DNA of 64,000 bases from Dyella jiangningensis. Lineage in GTDB: Bacteria; Pseudomonadota; Gammaproteobacteria; Xanthomonadales; Rhodanobacteraceae. This document shows, piece after piece, positions 49,459-58,515 of the stretch; the stretch's first letter is position 1; each line of letters begins with the position of its first letter. Below the pieces are notes generated by a model. It made no database searches. It was not told the origin of the DNA and saw only the letters and a list, made by a program, of their open reading frames with translations. Made by a program: the position numbers and the translations under genes. The DNA is taken from contig NZ_NFZS01000001.1 in assembly GCF_003264855.1 (NCBI RefSeq), positions 806,001 through 870,000 on the forward strand. The letters are read 5' to 3'.

Positions 49459-51066
49459 TCAGTCGTGCACGTGCGGATTCGCTTCCGCCTCTTCCACCGA
49501 CGGCGTGCGCCAGCCGGACTTCACGCCCCACACGTAGAACACCAGGCCGATGATGGCGACCACGGCGAGGTCCACGCCGTAGCTCAGGTAGCCCTGGCCA
49601 CCGAATTCGGCGCTGCCCAGCCACGACACCAGGGCCAAGGCGGGAAGGTAGAAGATCAACCACCAGGCGCCCTTGAGCTGGCGACCGAAGTCGTGCCAGT
49701 TCGCCCTGAGCTGGTAGAACAGGTACACCGGCAGCGCGACCACCATCAGCAGGATGATCTCGCCGGTCAGCGGCCAGCGCGCCCAGTACAGCAGCTCCGT
49801 CGCCATGATGAAGGCGACGCCCGCGAGGATCGGCAGGCCCGGGATGCGCAGCGGACGATGCAGGTTCGGCGCGGTGCGGCGCAGCGTCATCGCACTTACC
49901 GGACCGGTGAGATAGGAGATGATCGTGGCTACCGAGATCACCGCAGCCAGCGTTCCCCAACCGCGGAACTTGAACAGGAACAGGTAGGAAACGGCTAGGT
50001 TGAACCACATCGCCGGACGCGGCACGCCCCACTTCGGGTGGATGCGGCCGAGGATCTTCGGCATCGTGCCGTTGCGCTCCATGCCGTAGATCATGCGGGC
50101 GGTGGTGGCCGTGTAGGTCATGCCGGTGCCGCTGGGGCTGATGAAGGCATCGACGTACAGCAGCATCGCCAGCCAGTGCAGGTTGACGATGATGGCGAGT
50201 TCGGCGAACGGCGAGCGGAAGTCGATGCCGTGCCAGCCGGCCTTGGCCAGCATCTCCGGCGGCACCGCGCCGAGGTAGGCCACCTGCAGGATCACGTAGA
50301 CGACGGTGGCGAGCAGGATCGAGCCGATCACCGCGAACGGAATGCTCTTGCCCGGGTTATGCGCCTCGCCGGCGAGGTTCACCGGACTCTGGAAGCCGTT
50401 GAAGCTGAATACGATGCCCGCGGTGGCCACGGCGGTGAGTACGGCGGCGAAATCGATCGCGTGCGCATCGCCGTGCACGCCGACCGAGAAGTTCTCGGTG
50501 TGGAAGCCGCTGGCGATCAAGGCGAGGCCGGTGGCGGCCGGCACCACCAGCTTGAACACGGTGATGGCGGTGTTGGAGCGGGCGAACAGCTTCACGCTCC
50601 AGAAGTTCAGCAGGAAATAGATCAGCACCAGCACGGCCGCGATCATCAGGCCGGGCTCGGTGAGCTCGCCGTGACCGTCGGCCATGTGCACGTAGAGGTT
50701 CTGCGCCCACTGCCACGGCCACGAGGCCATGTACTGCACCGAGGCTTCCGCTTCCATCGGGATCACCGAGACGATGGCGATCCAGTTCGCCCATGCGCTG
50801 ATGAAGCCCACCAGCGAGCCGTGCGAGTAGCGCGCGTAGCGCACCATGCCGCCCGACTCGGGGAACATGGCACCGAGTTCGGCGTAGGTCAGCGCGATGG
50901 TCATGATGATCGCCGCGCCGAGCACCCACGCCCAGACGGCGCCGGGGCCGGCCAGACCGGCGGCGCGCCAGGCGCCGAACAGCCAGCCTGAGCCGATGAT
51001 CGACCCCAGGCCGGTAAGCATGAGGGCGAACGGACCGACATCGCGCCGGATCGAGGAATGAGACAT
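49459..51066 (-). CDS. Amino acid-polyamine-organocation (APC) permease
   Basis: 535 residues with about 13-14 hydrophobic helices. The start DVGPFALMLTGLGSIIGSGWLFG is the APC substrate-binding helix 1, and YAELGAMFPESGGMVRYAR and FSFNGFQSPVNLAGEAHNPGK are conserved. Likely an amino-acid importer or exchanger; the substrate is not readable. Monocistronic, ending toward the hom terminator. The 248 bases to the Sel1 gene contain the divergent promoters. Confidence 0.88.
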   Translation of the reverse strand: MSHSSIRRDVGPFALMLTGLGSIIGSGWLFGAWRAAGLAGPGAVWAWVLGAAIIMTIALTYAELGAMFPESGGMVRYARYSHGSLVGFISAWANWIAIVSVIPMEAEASVQYMASWPWQWAQNLYVHMADGHGELTEPGLMIAAVLVLIYFLLNFWSVKLFARSNTAITVFKLVVPAATGLALIASGFHTENFSVGVHGDAHAIDFAAVLTAVATAGIVFSFNGFQSPVNLAGEAHNPGKSIPFAVIGSILLATVVYVILQVAYLGAVPPEMLAKAGWHGIDFRSPFAELAIIVNLHWLAMLLYVDAFISPSGTGMTYTATTARMIYGMERNGTMPKILGRIHPKWGVPRPAMWFNLAVSYLFLFKFRGWGTLAAVISVATIISYLTGPVSAMTLRRTAPNLHRPLRIPGLPILAGVAFIMATELLYWARWPLTGEIILLMVVALPVYLFYQLRANWHDFGRQLKGAWWLIFYLPALALVSWLGSAEFGGQGYLSYGVDLAVVAIIGLVFYVWGVKSGWRTPSVEEAEANPHVHD

Positions 51067-51258
51067 GCAGGTCCCCAGGTCAGTGGATCAACGAGCCGCC
51101 ACCTGGGCGACACAAGGCCGGGATGATGACAGACCGGTCCGGCGCCTGTCAGCCCGTCAGGAGTCATGAGTCGTGGCGCAGCGCAGCAGGCAGGTCATTG
51201 AATCGACGAATGAAACGGTACGGCGGCGCACGGTCGAGCCCTTCCGGCGACACGCAAA

Positions 51259-51287
51259 TTGGCCGCGATCGGCAGGCCCGCTAGTAT
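51259..51287 (+). promoter_or_regulatory. Putative promoter of the Sel1-repeat gene
   Basis: TTGGCC (51259-51264), 17-base spacer, TAGTAT (51282-51287); predicted start near 51294, about 22 bases before the ATG. Confidence 0.5.
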
Positions 51288-51315
51288 CAGGGTTCTCCAT
51301 GAAGGAGGGCGCTCC

Positions 51316-52323
51316 ATGATCCGCGTGACGTGGCTGGTGGCGATGGTGGCGGTGGCCGCACTCTCGATGCCCGCGACGGCGGTTTCCGGCGATGCGGCGG
51401 GCGAGGCGTTGCAGAAACGCGCCGAGGCCGGCGACGCGAAGGCTCAGATCGAGCTGGGCCGTGCGCTGGAAGAGGACGGCGCGCCTGCGGACAAGGCGGC
51501 CAGCACGGCGTGGTACCGGAAGGCGGCGATGGCCGGGAGTGCGGATGGCGCTTGGCGCCTCGGCTTCGCCCTCATGGCGGGCACCGGCACCGCACGCGAT
51601 GTTCCTGCTGGCCTCGAATGGCTGCGGCAGAGCGTGAACATCAGCCAGGACGCCGACCACATGGCCGCGCTGGCCATGTTGCTGGCCACGACCGGTGGTG
51701 ATCAGAAGGAAGCCATGCAATGGGCGCAGATGGCAGCGGACAAGGGCTCGCCCAAGGGCTTCGAGGTGCTGGGCATGGCGAGGCTCTCGGGAAAGTGGGG
51801 TCTGCCCAAGGACCCTGCGCTGGCCGAGAAGCTATTCACGACGGCGGCGCAGAAGGGTGACGTCAATACCCAGGTCGCCCTCGGCAAGCTGTACTTCTCC
51901 GATGCGTTCGGACGAGAGGACTCCACGTCCGGTGTCCATTGGCTGCAGGCTGCCGCCGATGCGGGCAGTGCTGAGGCCGCTGGCTTCCTCGGCTACTTGT
52001 TCATCACCGGCAAGGAGGGTGTGCCAGTGGACGCGGCACGCGGCGTGGCGCTGGCGCGCAAGGCCATGGCGGGCAACGCCATGGAAGGACATTACGCGAT
52101 GGGCGTGGCGTACGTAACAGGTGTCGGCGTGGCGGAGAACCTGGCGGAAGGCTGGTACCAGATTTCGATCGCACAGCGCATGGACAGCCAGCAGGGGCTG
52201 GCCAGCGCGGGCGGTTATCTCGCCAAGGCGGCGGCCAAGCTCACCCCGGCGCAGCTGGCGCAATTGAAGGCGCGGGTGGATGCCGACGCTGCGAAGCTGC
52301 CCGCGGCACCGCCGGGTCCGTAA
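51316..52323 (+). CDS. Secreted Sel1-like (TPR-related) repeat protein
   Basis: 335 residues with a signal peptide (MIRVTWLVAMVAVAALSMPATA). Most of the rest is Sel1-like repeats of about 36 residues (AGDAKAQIELGRALEEDG, AGSADGAWRLGFALMAGTG, KGSPKGFEVLGMARLSG, KGDVNTQVALGKLYFSD, AGSAEAAGFLGYLFITG, AMEGHYAMGVAYVTGVG). A protein-protein scaffold, probably periplasmic; partner unknown. AAGGAGG precedes the ATG. Confidence 0.9.
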   Translation: MIRVTWLVAMVAVAALSMPATAVSGDAAGEALQKRAEAGDAKAQIELGRALEEDGAPADKAASTAWYRKAAMAGSADGAWRLGFALMAGTGTARDVPAGLEWLRQSVNISQDADHMAALAMLLATTGGDQKEAMQWAQMAADKGSPKGFEVLGMARLSGKWGLPKDPALAEKLFTTAAQKGDVNTQVALGKLYFSDAFGREDSTSGVHWLQAAADAGSAEAAGFLGYLFITGKEGVPVDAARGVALARKAMAGNAMEGHYAMGVAYVTGVGVAENLAEGWYQISIAQRMDSQQGLASAGGYLAKAAAKLTPAQLAQLKARVDADAAKLPAAPPGP

Positions 52324-52355
52324 ATGGACCCTGTGCAGAAGAGATCGCCGATATC

Positions 52356-52380
52356 GCATTCCGGCCATGGCCGGGATGAC
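52356..52380. repeat. Extragenic palindrome, family B (copy 4)
   Basis: CATTCCGGCC and GGCCGGGATG around a 2-base centre, in the gap between the Sel1 gene and sdaA. Confidence 0.5.
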
Positions 52381-52434
52381 GTCGGGAACAAACGGCGGGA
52401 AAGAGCCCGGGCTGGCGGGTAATCCGCCAGCGCA

Positions 52435-53816
52435 TCAGCACTCGATGACGTTCACCGCCAGACCGCCGCGCGACGTTTCCTTGTACTTATCCTTCATGTC
52501 GCGGCCGGTGTCGCGCATGGTGGCGATCACCTTGTCGAGAGAGACGCGGTGCTTGCCGTCGCTCTTGAGCGCCATGCGGCTGGCGTTGATGGCCTTCACC
52601 GAGCCCATCGCGTTGCGCTCGATGCAGGGAATCTGCACCAGGCCGCCGACCGGATCGCAGGTGAGGCCGAGGTTGTGTTCCATGCCGATCTCGGCGGCGT
52701 TCTCCACCTGCAGCGCGTGCCGCCGAGCACGGCGGCGAGGCCGCCGGCGGCCATCGAACAGGCCACGCCCACTTCGCCCTGGCAGCCCACTTCGGCGCCG
52801 GAGATCGAGGCGTTTTCCTTGTAGAGGATGCCGATCGCGCCCGCCGTGAGCAGGAAGTCGATGATGCCGTTCTCGTCCGACTTGGGGCAGAAGCGGTGGT
52901 AGTAGTGCAGCACCGCCGGCATGATGCCGGCCGCGCCGTTGGTCGGCGCGGTGACGACGCGGCCGCCCGCCGCGTTTTCCTCGTTCACGGCGATCGCGTA
53001 GAGGTTGACCCAGTCGAGGATGGTCAGCGGGTCCTTCAGCGAGGCCTCCGGCTGGTCACGCAAATCCGCGGCCATGGCCGGCGCGCGGCGCGCCACCTTG
53101 AGGCCGCCCGGCAGCACGCCCGGCGAACGCAGGCCGCGGTTCACGCAATCCTGCATGGCTTTCCAGATGGTGAGCAGGCCGCTGCGAACTTCCGCTTCGC
53201 TGCGCCATACCTTCTCGTTCTCCATCATCAGCTGCGCGATGGAGAGGTTGTGCCTGTGGCACAGCTCCAGCATCTGGTCGCCGGTGGAAAACGGATAGGG
53301 CAGCTCGGTGGTGTCGGCCACGATGCGGTCTTCGGCCGCCTCGTCGTGGTTGACCACGAAGCCGCCGCCGACCGAGTAGTAATCGCGCGTGGCCAGCTCG
53401 TGGCCCTCGGCGTCATAGGCGGAGAAGCGCATGCCGTTGGTGTGGAACGGCAGCTTCTGGCGCTTGTTGAAGACCAGGTCGCGCTTTTCCTCGAAGTCGA
53501 TCTCGTGCTTGCCCAGCACGCGCAGGCGATGCGTGGTGCGGATGCGCGAGAGCGTCTCCGGAATCTGGTCGGGATCGACCGTGTCCGGATGCGCGCCTTC
53601 AAAACCCAACAGCACGGCCTTGTCGGTGCCGTGGCCGCGACCGGTCATGGCCAGCGAGCCGTACAGTTCGGCGCGCACGCGCGTCACGCGATCGAGCACG
53701 CCTTTTTCTTCCAGCCAGCGCTCGGCAAAGCGCGCCGCGGCGCGCATGGGGCCGACGGTGTGCGAGGAGGAGGGGCCAATGCCGATCTTGAACAGGTCAA
53801 ATACGCTGACAGCCAT
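52435..53816 (-). pseudogene. sdaA: L-serine dehydratase, disrupted by a one-base frameshift
   Basis: A single-chain [4Fe-4S] L-serine ammonia-lyase (serine to pyruvate plus ammonia), about 460 residues if the frame is restored. Residues 1 to about 365 read from ATG 53816 ([20 protein letters not shown] through [10 protein letters not shown]); the next codons are nonsense ([10 protein letters not shown]), while the following frame continues the family sequence ([14 protein letters not shown]) to the stop at 52435. A single base is missing near 52716 (expected GGCACGGCGCTG, found GGCACGCGCTG on the coding strand). Cluster and active-site residues [27 protein letters not shown] and the C-terminal Cys (VNVIEC) are all retained, so it is either a recent mutation or a sequencing error. 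No slippery sequence for programmed shifting was seen. Confidence 0.9.
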
Positions 53817-54063
53817 GGAAAACACGCGGAGTGGGCGGGGAGAACCGCACATTCTACGCGGCCTGCCAACGGATGTTTGCCGCGCCGCAGCGATGTCATC
53901 GGTGCGCATGCGTATGGTTCGGCGTGCTTGCGTTGCTGAACGGCGCGTGCGCGTTCCATCGGTGCCTCGCATTCGCCTGCATGACGCAACGGCAGTGCGC
54001 GACCCAAGTCGTTTCGGACGTCCATATCGCGTGCTGCGCGTCGCCGGCGCCACGCAGCGTTAA
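53817..54063. other. Non-coding gap upstream of the receptor operon
   Basis: About 250 bases between the divergent sdaA and receptor genes. Apart from the operator-like block at 54064-54096 nothing recognisable was found. Confidence 0.5.
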
Positions 54064-54096
54064 GGTATACAAATACCATTGACACAAAAATGGTAT
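54064..54096. promoter_or_regulatory. Operator-like inverted repeats before the receptor operon
   Basis: GGTAT-N4-ATACC (54064-54077) and ATACCATT-N8-AATGGTAT (54073-54080 / 54089-54096) overlap; GGTATAC occurs twice (54064, 54092). A -35 TTGACA (54079-54084) lies between the arms. This region is markedly AT-rich. The probable ligand is the RpiR-type regulator encoded at the end of the cluster. Confidence 0.6.
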
Positions 54097-54146
54097 ACTG
54101 ATAACACTGTAGGGGCGAGTACCTGACTCTCCGGGGGGAGAACGTG

Positions 54147-56474
54147 ATGGAACTTCGTCGTACGCAGTTCAGCCGTCGCTGTATCTGTTCGGCCATCGCC
54201 GCCGTGTTGATGGGCCCGCTCTGTGCCATGGCGCTGCCCGATGCCGGCATGCCCGTGGCAGCCGCAAGTACCGACGCGGCAGGCGGCGATGCCGCCGCGC
54301 AGGCCGGATCGGATGCGGCGCAAGCTTCATCGACATCGGCCGCCGAGGCATCGGCCCGACAACTGGGCACCGTCATCGTCACCGCCAACAAGCGCAGCGA
54401 GCGCCTGCAGGACGTGCCGATGGGCGTTTCGGTGATGGCAGGGCCGCAGCTGGAGCGCCAGAACGCGACCAGCTTCGCCGATTACGCCACGCAGATTCCC
54501 GGCCTCAATACCATCTCCACCGGCCAGGGCCAGACGCAGCTGGTGCTTCGTGGCATCACGTCCGGCAGCGGGCAGCCCAATGCAGCCGTCGGCACGTATG
54601 TCGATGATGCGCCGTATGGATCGAGCACCGTTTACGCGCTCGGCAGCCTGCTTACGCCGGACATCGATCCGTACGACCTGCAGCGCATCGAAGTGCTGCG
54701 TGGGCCGCAGGGCACGCTGTACGGTTCGAACACGCTTGGCGGCCTGGTGAAGTTCGTCACCACGCCACCGGATACCACGCAGGCCAGTGGCCGCATCGGC
54801 GTGGATACCAGCGGCGTCGACAACGGCGGCACGGGTTTCGGTGCGCACGCGACGGTGAACATCCCGCTGGCCAATACGCTCGCGCTGCGCGTCAACGCGT
54901 ATGACCGCACGGATCCGGGCTACATCGACAACGTCACCACCGGGAAAACCGAGGTCAACGAGGCCAAGGTATCCGGCGCGCGTGCGCAGGTGCTGTGGAC
55001 GCCGAGCGACAAGGTTTCGGTGCGGTTCGCGGCGCTGGCGCAGAACCTGAGCAGTGATGGCCTCGCCAACGGTGGCGTGGATATCGATCCGGACACGCTC
55101 AAGCCGATCTATGGCGACAACAAGCAGGCGAGGGCGGCGAGCACGGGCGAACTCAAGCTCAAGTACCGCCTTTACGACCTGACGGTGAACGCGGATTTCG
55201 ACTGGGCCAAGCTGGTATCCACCACGAGTTACGGCACGGTGCGGCTCAACGAAAACACCGACGTCACCAACGCCTACGGTCCGATCCTCAATCCGGCGTT
55301 CGGGCTGGATACCGGCGGTTATTCCATCCACCAGCCGGTGTCGATGAACAAGGTCACGCAGGAACTGCGCCTGCAATCACCCGAGCAACAACTGCTCGAG
55401 TGGCGCGTCGGCCTGTTCTACACGCACGAGCGCAGTACCGACAGCCAGAGCGTGCTGAGCTTCGATGCCAACACGGGCGCGCCGATCGCGCTGCCGACGT
55501 TGGCCGACCTGGCGATCGGTCCGGCGGTGTTTACCGAATGGGCCGGCTATGGCGACGTCACCTGGCACGCCACGTCCAACCTCAGCGTGCTGGTCGGTGC
55601 GCGTTACAGCTTCGACAAGACGACCTACAAGCAAACCGGTACGGGCATCCTCACCGGCGACAGCAATTTTTCCACGAACGGCACCGACCATCCGGTCACC
55701 TATCTGTTCAACCCGAGCTACAAGTTCAGCGACGACCTGATGGCGTACCTGCGCGTTGCTTCGGGCTTCCGTCCGGGTGGCCCGAACGTGGGCGTGCCGC
55801 CGGGACTCGGCGCGCCGCAGACCTTCGATGCGGACAAGCTGGTGAGCTACGAGCTGGGCCTGAAGTCGCTGATGCTCGACAAGCGCATGAGCATCGACGT
55901 CGACGTGTTCTACATCGATTGGAGCAAGATCCAGCTGGCCGAAACCGCGGGCGGCTTCAGCTTCCTCGGCAACGGCGGCAAGGCGAGCAGCAAGGGCCTG
56001 GAAGCCAACTGGCGCTTCACGCCGGTGGCGGGCTTCACGGTATGGGCGAACGCCACCTACACCAAGGCGGAACTCTCCGCCGACACGCCGCCCGGCGGCC
56101 TGTACGGCTACAACGGCGATCGCCTGCCGTACGTGCCGAAGTGGAACGCGAACCTCGGCGCCGACTACAACTTCCCGTTGGGCTCGGGCTGGTCGGGCTT
56201 CGTGGGCGGCAACGTCAGCTACGTCGGTTCGCGCAAGTCGGACTTCAACACCGTGCCGGCACCGCAGTTCACGTTGCCCAGCTTCACCAGCGTGGATGTG
56301 CACCTTGGCGCCAACGTCGACAAGTGGACCTTCTCGCTCTACGCCAAGAACCTCGGCAACAAGCACGGCATCACCGCCATGAGCAGCGAGACGCTGGACC
56401 CCATCGCGAGCCCCTTCCAGGCCACCTACCAGACGCCGCGCACCATCGGCGTGTCGGCGAGCGTCGAGCTTTGA
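54147..56474 (+). CDS. TonB-dependent outer-membrane receptor
   Basis: 775 residues. A long signal region (to about 45) and a Ala-rich segment are followed by a TonB-box-like TVIVTA, a plug (QDVPMGVSVM, LVLRGITSG, YVDDAPYGS, IEVLRGPQGTLYG) and a beta-barrel ending in TPRTIGVSASVEL. It belongs to the broad group of xanthomonad receptors that import sugars, peptides or other nutrients rather than siderophores. ATG 54147 follows a GGGGGGAG ribosome site. First gene of the locus, with the S12 peptidase gene 31 bases downstream. Confidence 0.92.
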   Translation: MELRRTQFSRRCICSAIAAVLMGPLCAMALPDAGMPVAAASTDAAGGDAAAQAGSDAAQASSTSAAEASARQLGTVIVTANKRSERLQDVPMGVSVMAGPQLERQNATSFADYATQIPGLNTISTGQGQTQLVLRGITSGSGQPNAAVGTYVDDAPYGSSTVYALGSLLTPDIDPYDLQRIEVLRGPQGTLYGSNTLGGLVKFVTTPPDTTQASGRIGVDTSGVDNGGTGFGAHATVNIPLANTLALRVNAYDRTDPGYIDNVTTGKTEVNEAKVSGARAQVLWTPSDKVSVRFAALAQNLSSDGLANGGVDIDPDTLKPIYGDNKQARAASTGELKLKYRLYDLTVNADFDWAKLVSTTSYGTVRLNENTDVTNAYGPILNPAFGLDTGGYSIHQPVSMNKVTQELRLQSPEQQLLEWRVGLFYTHERSTDSQSVLSFDANTGAPIALPTLADLAIGPAVFTEWAGYGDVTWHATSNLSVLVGARYSFDKTTYKQTGTGILTGDSNFSTNGTDHPVTYLFNPSYKFSDDLMAYLRVASGFRPGGPNVGVPPGLGAPQTFDADKLVSYELGLKSLMLDKRMSIDVDVFYIDWSKIQLAETAGGFSFLGNGGKASSKGLEANWRFTPVAGFTVWANATYTKAELSADTPPGGLYGYNGDRLPYVPKWNANLGADYNFPLGSGWSGFVGGNVSYVGSRKSDFNTVPAPQFTLPSFTSVDVHLGANVDKWTFSLYAKNLGNKHGITAMSSETLDPIASPFQATYQTPRTIGVSASVEL

Positions 56475-56505
56475 GCCATTCCCCGCATCCAACTTGGAGC
56501 GTTCC

Positions 56506-58500
56506 ATGAAGCACCTAGTCAAACGGTTGGTTGCGCTGGCTGCCTGCGCAACGGCGACACTGAGCTTCGCTCAGGTGCCGACCGTGCCACCGGCGCAGCC
56601 GGCACAGGCAATGCCGGCCGCGCCGGCCAGCCAGGACACATCCGCGCACGCGCTGACCAACGAAGATCTCTCCACGTTCTTCGATGGCCTCGTGCCATTC
56701 GCCATCCAGCGCGGTGATATCGCCGGCGGCGTGATCACCGTGGTGAAGGACGGCAACGTGCTGTTCTCGCGCGGCTACGGCTACGCCGACCTCAAGACGC
56801 GTCAGCCGGTCTCGCCGGAAACCACGCTGTTCCGCCCGGGCTCCACGTCCAAGCTGTTCACGTGGACGGCGGTGATGCAGATGGTCGAGCAGGGCAAGGT
56901 CGACCTGGATCACGACGTCAACGACTACATCGACTTCAAGATCCCGCCGTACGAAGGCAAGCCGATCACCCTGCGCAACCTCATGACGCACACCGCGGGC
57001 TTCGAGGAAGTGGCGCGCGACCTGCTGCCGGCCACGTCGGACGAAGTGAACATCGAGCGCTACCTCAAGAGCCACCTGCCGGCGCGCATCTTTCCGCCGG
57101 GCGAAACGGTGGCGTATTCCAATTACGGTTGCGGCCTGGCCGGCTACATCGTGCAGCGCGTATCCGGCGAACGCTTCGAGGATTACGTGCAGAAGCACAT
57201 CCTGCAGCCGCTCAACATGACGCACTCGTCGTTCGACCAGCCGCTGCCTTCGGCGCTCGCGCCGCTGATGTCGAAGGGCTACAAGACCGCGTCCGATGGC
57301 GTGGCGCAGCCGTTCGAATGGGTGGATCCGGCACCGGCCGGCGCGCTCAGCTCGTCGGGCACCGACATGGCGCAGTTCATGATCGCCCAGCTTCAGAACG
57401 GCCGTTACGGCGACACGCGCATCCTCAAGGAAGACACCGCCAAGCTGATGCACTCGCAGCAATACACCGCGTCGAAGGGCATGGTGGGATTCGACCTGGG
57501 CTTCTACCAGGAAGACCGCAATGGCCTGCGCATCATCGGCCATGGCGGCGACACCGAAGTGTTCCACAGCGACCTGCATCTGCTGCTGGACAAGGATGTT
57601 GGCATCTTCATGTCGTTCAACAGCCTCGGCAGTGAAGTGGGCGGCGCACACACGATTCGTGGCGCGATCTTCTACGCGTTCCTGGACCGCTACTTCCCGC
57701 ATCCGTTGCAGGATCAGCCGGCCATCGCATCCGCCAAGGCCGATGCCGCGCGCGTGGCGGGCTGGTACGAGTCGAGCCGCGTCAACCTGAGTGCGCTGCG
57801 TCCGTTCAACCTGCTCGGCCAGATGCAGGTCAACGCGATGCCGGACGGCACGCTGACCATCGCCGCGCTGAGCGACTACGCCGGCAAGCCGCTGCATTGG
57901 CGGGAAGTGAGCCCGCTGCACTACGTCGAAGAGAACGGCCAGCGCAAGCTGGACTTCATCGCCGACGCCAACGGCAACATCAAGTACTGGGCGACGGACC
58001 ATATCTCGCCGGTATTCGTGTTCAACCGCGTGCCGGCGGCGAAGAGCATGGGTTCGGTGAGCCTGTGGGCCAGTCTCTCGCTGGTCGTGGTGCTGGGCGC
58101 GCTGCTGTTCTGGTGGCTGGGTGCGTGGATGCGCCGTCATTACCACCGCTCGTTCGAGATCACCCACGAGCTTCGCCGCAGCCGCCTGTGGTCGCGCGTC
58201 GGTGCATTGCTGCTGTTCGCCGACGTGCTGGGTTGGGTGCTGATGATCGTCGCGATCTCGGCCGACGAAAACCTGCTTCTGCGTGGTTCGGCGACGCCTT
58301 GGTTCTATCTGTTGTACGTGCTGGGTGCGGTATCCCTGGTGGGTGCGCTGGCCGTGCTGTTCCACACCGTGCGCAACTGGCAGTTGGCGAGGCGCAGCCT
58401 GTGGGTGCGTGTGGGCGAAACCTTGCTTGGCCTCGCGGCCTTGTACCTGGCGTGGTTCATCCTGGCGTTCGGGATGGTCAGCTTCAACGTGCGTTTCTAA
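56506..58500 (+). CDS. Membrane-anchored S12-family serine peptidase (ClbP-like layout)
   Basis: 664 residues. Signal peptide to about residue 23 (TATLSFAQVP), then a periplasmic serine-hydrolase domain with STSK (Ser 113, Lys 116), YSN (near 204) and HGG (near 346). A beta-rich segment (about 420-510) and four C-terminal transmembrane helices (about 519-542, 566-589, 600-625, 638-662) follow. A periplasmic S12 domain with C-terminal membrane helices is the layout of the D-aminopeptidase ClbP of colibactin synthesis. Placed with a dipeptide epimerase and a peptide transporter, it probably trims D-amino-acid-containing peptides (inference). Confidence 0.85.
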   Translation: MKHLVKRLVALAACATATLSFAQVPTVPPAQPAQAMPAAPASQDTSAHALTNEDLSTFFDGLVPFAIQRGDIAGGVITVVKDGNVLFSRGYGYADLKTRQPVSPETTLFRPGSTSKLFTWTAVMQMVEQGKVDLDHDVNDYIDFKIPPYEGKPITLRNLMTHTAGFEEVARDLLPATSDEVNIERYLKSHLPARIFPPGETVAYSNYGCGLAGYIVQRVSGERFEDYVQKHILQPLNMTHSSFDQPLPSALAPLMSKGYKTASDGVAQPFEWVDPAPAGALSSSGTDMAQFMIAQLQNGRYGDTRILKEDTAKLMHSQQYTASKGMVGFDLGFYQEDRNGLRIIGHGGDTEVFHSDLHLLLDKDVGIFMSFNSLGSEVGGAHTIRGAIFYAFLDRYFPHPLQDQPAIASAKADAARVAGWYESSRVNLSALRPFNLLGQMQVNAMPDGTLTIAALSDYAGKPLHWREVSPLHYVEENGQRKLDFIADANGNIKYWATDHISPVFVFNRVPAAKSMGSVSLWASLSLVVVLGALLFWWLGAWMRRHYHRSFEITHELRRSRLWSRVGALLLFADVLGWVLMIVAISADENLLLRGSATPWFYLLYVLGAVSLVGALAVLFHTVRNWQLARRSLWVRVGETLLGLAALYLAWFILAFGMVSFNVRF

Positions 58501-58515
58501 GGCGGGAGGTCGTCG

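Noticed and set aside
52700-52740. Programmed frameshift in sdaA
   Set aside because: No slippery heptamer, stimulatory hairpin or internal stop arrangement was seen; a simple base deletion explains it better.
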